DNA of 64,000 bases, taken from positions 186,001-250,000 of the forward strand of contig JAEUTZ010000016.1 in assembly GCA_016787725.1 (NCBI GenBank), written 5' to 3'. The notes below the pieces were generated by a model. It saw only the letters and a program-made list of their open reading frames with translations, searched no databases and was not told the origin of the DNA. A program made the position numbers and the translations under genes. Source of the DNA: Cyclobacteriaceae bacterium. Lineage in GTDB: Bacteria > Bacteroidota > Bacteroidia > Cytophagales > Cyclobacteriaceae. Of the stretch, positions 62,115 to 64,000 are shown in pieces (the first letter of the stretch is position 1; the number at the start of each line of letters is the position of its first letter).

Positions 62115-63893
62115 TCAATTTATTCTCCGATTGGTAATTTTTTTATCAAGACTGGCATTATCGCCATTTTTTTGTTTGGCTTTTTGCCATTGAAGCACAG
62201 CACTATCAATTTCACCGAGTTGAAATAAAATGTCGCCATAGTGCTCATAATGGGTTGCCGTTGCCTGGCCGCCAGCAATGGCCTTCTCCATCACCTTGCG
62301 TGCTTCTTTGTATTTTTCGCGCGCATAAAGAACCCATGCGTGTGTATCTAAATAGGAGGCATTATCAGGATGATTTTTTATAAGCTGGGTCGACATTTTT
62401 TCAGCTTTCTCAAGATTCTCTTTTCGTAGGGAAAGGTAATAGCTGTAATTGTTCAACACTATGTCATTGTTTGGATTGAAGGTGAGCGCTTCCTCATAGG
62501 CCTGATCAGATTTTGTATACTCTTTTGCGCCATTATAGCAATCGCCCAACATGGCATTCAGTTCACCAACAAAAGCAGGATTTGAACTCGAAAGCTTTTT
62601 GGATTGCTCCAGCGAATAGGACGCTTCCCGGTAATGCTTCTTCCGCAGATGTCCATAGCCATTGAAATAGTAAATCATCCCTTGATTGGGAAACAATTCC
62701 AGGGCTTCCTCTGAATGTTTGATGACACTGTCAATCTCATCGGACTGTGTTTCGAGGTACAACAAATTTTGCCATACTTCAAAGCTGCTTGATCCACTCC
62801 CAATCGCTTTTCGATATTCTCTTTTCGCGAGATCATCTTTTTCCAGCGTCATGAATAAATCACCGCCCACCAGGTGCACATTGGGCTCTTTGGTATACTG
62901 TGCATCCAACTTTTCAAAGAGACTGACGACAAACGATTCTAATTCAGGATCGTTAATATTTTTGCTCTTATTCTGCGACAGGGTGGCATTATAGGTTCCG
63001 AGCATCATCACCTTGCTGCTCACATCAATTTGAGGATCAGCAAAAACCGCCTGCACATAGTTCCTGGATTTTTGCTCCTGACCATCGTCTTTATAGAATC
63101 CAGCAAGCAGCATCTTGGCGTTGCCCGCGTCCGGATGATCGTTTATAAAGCGTTCTATGTATTGAATGGCCTTTCCTCGTTGTCCATACTGAGCCAGGCT
63201 TTCGGCAAACGCTAACGCATATCGTTCTTCATCCGGATAGGCTTGCATGAGTTTTTCACCTTCGGCCAGCGCTTCGTTGATTTTTCCTTTCTCAAAATAA
63301 ATGCGTTGTTTTTGCTGGGAAGAAACTTCATTGACGCCCATCACCTCTTCGGCCCGGCTATAAACTTTCAATGCCTGATCTTCTTTCTTGTTATAGAGAT
63401 AAAGCGCAGCCAACTCAAACAAATATTCTTCGGTTCCTTTTACCTGGGTCATCATGGTTTCCAGGGCATCGGTGGCCTTGTCAAAATCGCCCAGGCTTGC
63501 ATAGATGTTCGAGGCGAGCAAATAAAAATACTTGTTCCCTTTTTCCAGACGCAATGCAATTTCAATACTTTGTCCGGCTTTTTGGATATCCTCTTCCTTC
63601 GTTCCTTTGGCCAGAATCTCAGCAATCTTATAATGCACGGTGGCATTTTCCGGATTTAATTCCGCTACACGCTGAAAATAGACAAGGGCCTTGGCGTAAT
63701 CTTCAAGGATGAAAAACTTTTCAGCTTCTGTGAAAAAAAACTCCGCTTCCCGCAGCCGCGCTCCATTGGTCTTTACATCCTGTTCAGCTTTTCGTTTTTG
63801 GGCTTGAGCAGGCATGATGATTGCCATCAGGTGAATGATGGTGATCAGGAGGTTTAAATGGAGTTTCCTTTTTGTCAACGGCCGAAGGGTCAA
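62115..63893 (-). CDS. exported tetratricopeptide-repeat protein
   Basis: A 592-residue protein with an N-terminal signal peptide (hydrophobic ~12-27, cleavage after PAQAQ) and about a dozen TPR units (for example ALVYFQRVAELNPENATVHYKIAEIL cut as ALVYFQRVAELNPENA and VHYKIAEI, SYSLEQSKKLSSSNPAF, SDQAYEEALTFNPNN). It probably scaffolds an envelope complex; TPR proteins precede DUF4292 and EnvC in many Bacteroidota. The TTG at 63893 overlaps the stop of the upstream gene (TTGA), which supports coupled translation. A second TTG at 63878 would give a shorter signal peptide. Confidence 0.85.
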   Translation of the reverse strand: MTLRPLTKRKLHLNLLITIIHLMAIIMPAQAQKRKAEQDVKTNGARLREAEFFFTEAEKFFILEDYAKALVYFQRVAELNPENATVHYKIAEILAKGTKEEDIQKAGQSIEIALRLEKGNKYFYLLASNIYASLGDFDKATDALETMMTQVKGTEEYLFELAALYLYNKKEDQALKVYSRAEEVMGVNEVSSQQKQRIYFEKGKINEALAEGEKLMQAYPDEERYALAFAESLAQYGQRGKAIQYIERFINDHPDAGNAKMLLAGFYKDDGQEQKSRNYVQAVFADPQIDVSSKVMMLGTYNATLSQNKSKNINDPELESFVVSLFEKLDAQYTKEPNVHLVGGDLFMTLEKDDLAKREYRKAIGSGSSSFEVWQNLLYLETQSDEIDSVIKHSEEALELFPNQGMIYYFNGYGHLRKKHYREASYSLEQSKKLSSSNPAFVGELNAMLGDCYNGAKEYTKSDQAYEEALTFNPNNDIVLNNYSYYLSLRKENLEKAEKMSTQLIKNHPDNASYLDTHAWVLYAREKYKEARKVMEKAIAGGQATATHYEHYGDILFQLGEIDSAVLQWQKAKQKNGDNASLDKKITNRRIN

Positions 63894-64000
63894 ATAGAAC
63901 TGTAATCTCCCAAATCTAAATCGGCAGATTTTCCTTCAAAATTAACGAAATTTCCCAATAGACTGTTCGTAAGATGAGCGGTGCGCAAGGTGCAGTTCCG
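63890..64000 (-). CDS. sugar nucleotidyltransferase, C-terminal fragment (left-handed beta helix)
   Basis: The last 36 codons of a gene that enters from beyond the window end. They read RNCTLRTAHLTNS, LLGNFVNFEGKSA, DLDLGDYSSI and then TGA. The short 'NSLLGNFV...EGKSADLDLGDYS' pattern is that of the C-terminal left-handed beta helix of glucose-1-phosphate thymidylyl- or similar nucleotidyltransferases, which usually precede the TPR-DUF4292-EnvC genes in this phylum. The TGA overlaps the TTG start of the TPR gene. Assignment rests on a short tail. Confidence 0.6.
   Translation of the reverse strand, partial: RNCTLRTAHLTNSLLGNFVNFEGKSADLDLGDYSSI

Noticed and set aside
1-64000. CRISPR arrays, tRNA or rRNA genes, insertion sequences, prophage or defence genes
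   Set aside because: No repeated spacer-like units, no tRNA-shaped sequence in the short gaps, and no transposase, integrase, restriction or toxin-like product was found among the genes.

Overview
The window is about 64 kb of ordinary chromosome from a member of the Bacteroidota, most likely the order Cytophagales. The evidence is a full-length SprA (type IX secretion/gliding translocon), an Oar-like TonB-dependent receptor, DUF4837 and DUF4292 proteins, and the typical gene neighbourhoods maeB-ruvA-sprA-gcvH and nucleotidyltransferase-TPR-DUF4292-EnvC-TatA-GatA-MltD. Several gene starts also sit just downstream of the Bacteroidota -7 element TAnnTTTG, and strong Shine-Dalgarno sequences are rare. 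I see no tRNA, rRNA, CRISPR array, insertion sequence or prophage. Coding density is very high and no gene-free stretch exceeds 300 bases.

Layout. 1-5465: end of a GMC oxidoreductase, a GroES-like protein, rmuC, ornithine aminotransferase, a HAD phosphatase and an esterase. 5561-11384: a very tight six-gene operon combining a cytosolic esterase, an exported prolyl-iminopeptidase-like hydrolase, an ATP-grasp ligase, a GCS2-type carboxylate-amine ligase, a class I glutamine amidotransferase and a second, unusual ATP-grasp-like protein. This is the best candidate for an undescribed biosynthetic system, probably making a small amide- or peptide-linked metabolite. 11394-24850: a secreted EEP hydrolase, Nfu, a Na+/dicarboxylate-type symporter, batD-aroC, a small conserved-looking gene, an M14 peptidase, an Oar-like receptor and an MltF-like lytic transglycosylase.

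24847-33959: a kynurenine-pathway region. A minus-strand operon (zinc ribbon, 3-hydroxyanthranilate dioxygenase, GH172-like protein, kynureninase, kynurenine 3-monooxygenase) faces a plus-strand group (degenerate SDR, OmpA-type protein, aminomuconate-semialdehyde-type dehydrogenase, CPBP protease). A pnuC-nadR pair follows, so the NAD theme continues. 37339-41499: a sugar cassette with an SMP-30 lactonase, a FucP-type transporter, a nucleotidyltransferase and a NahK-like anomeric kinase. 41552-55694: an M28 peptidase, lipA-gcvH, sprA, ruvA, a divergent MreB-like actin and malic enzyme. 55790-64000: envelope and cell-wall genes (DUF4837, MltD, GatA, TatA, EnvC-like, DUF4292, a TPR protein), ending in the tail of a sugar nucleotidyltransferase that runs off the window.

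Several nominal upstream TTG or GTG starts were rejected because they lie inside promoter elements or precede a clear ATG with a signal peptide. All functional names rest on motif recognition by eye; no database search was run.
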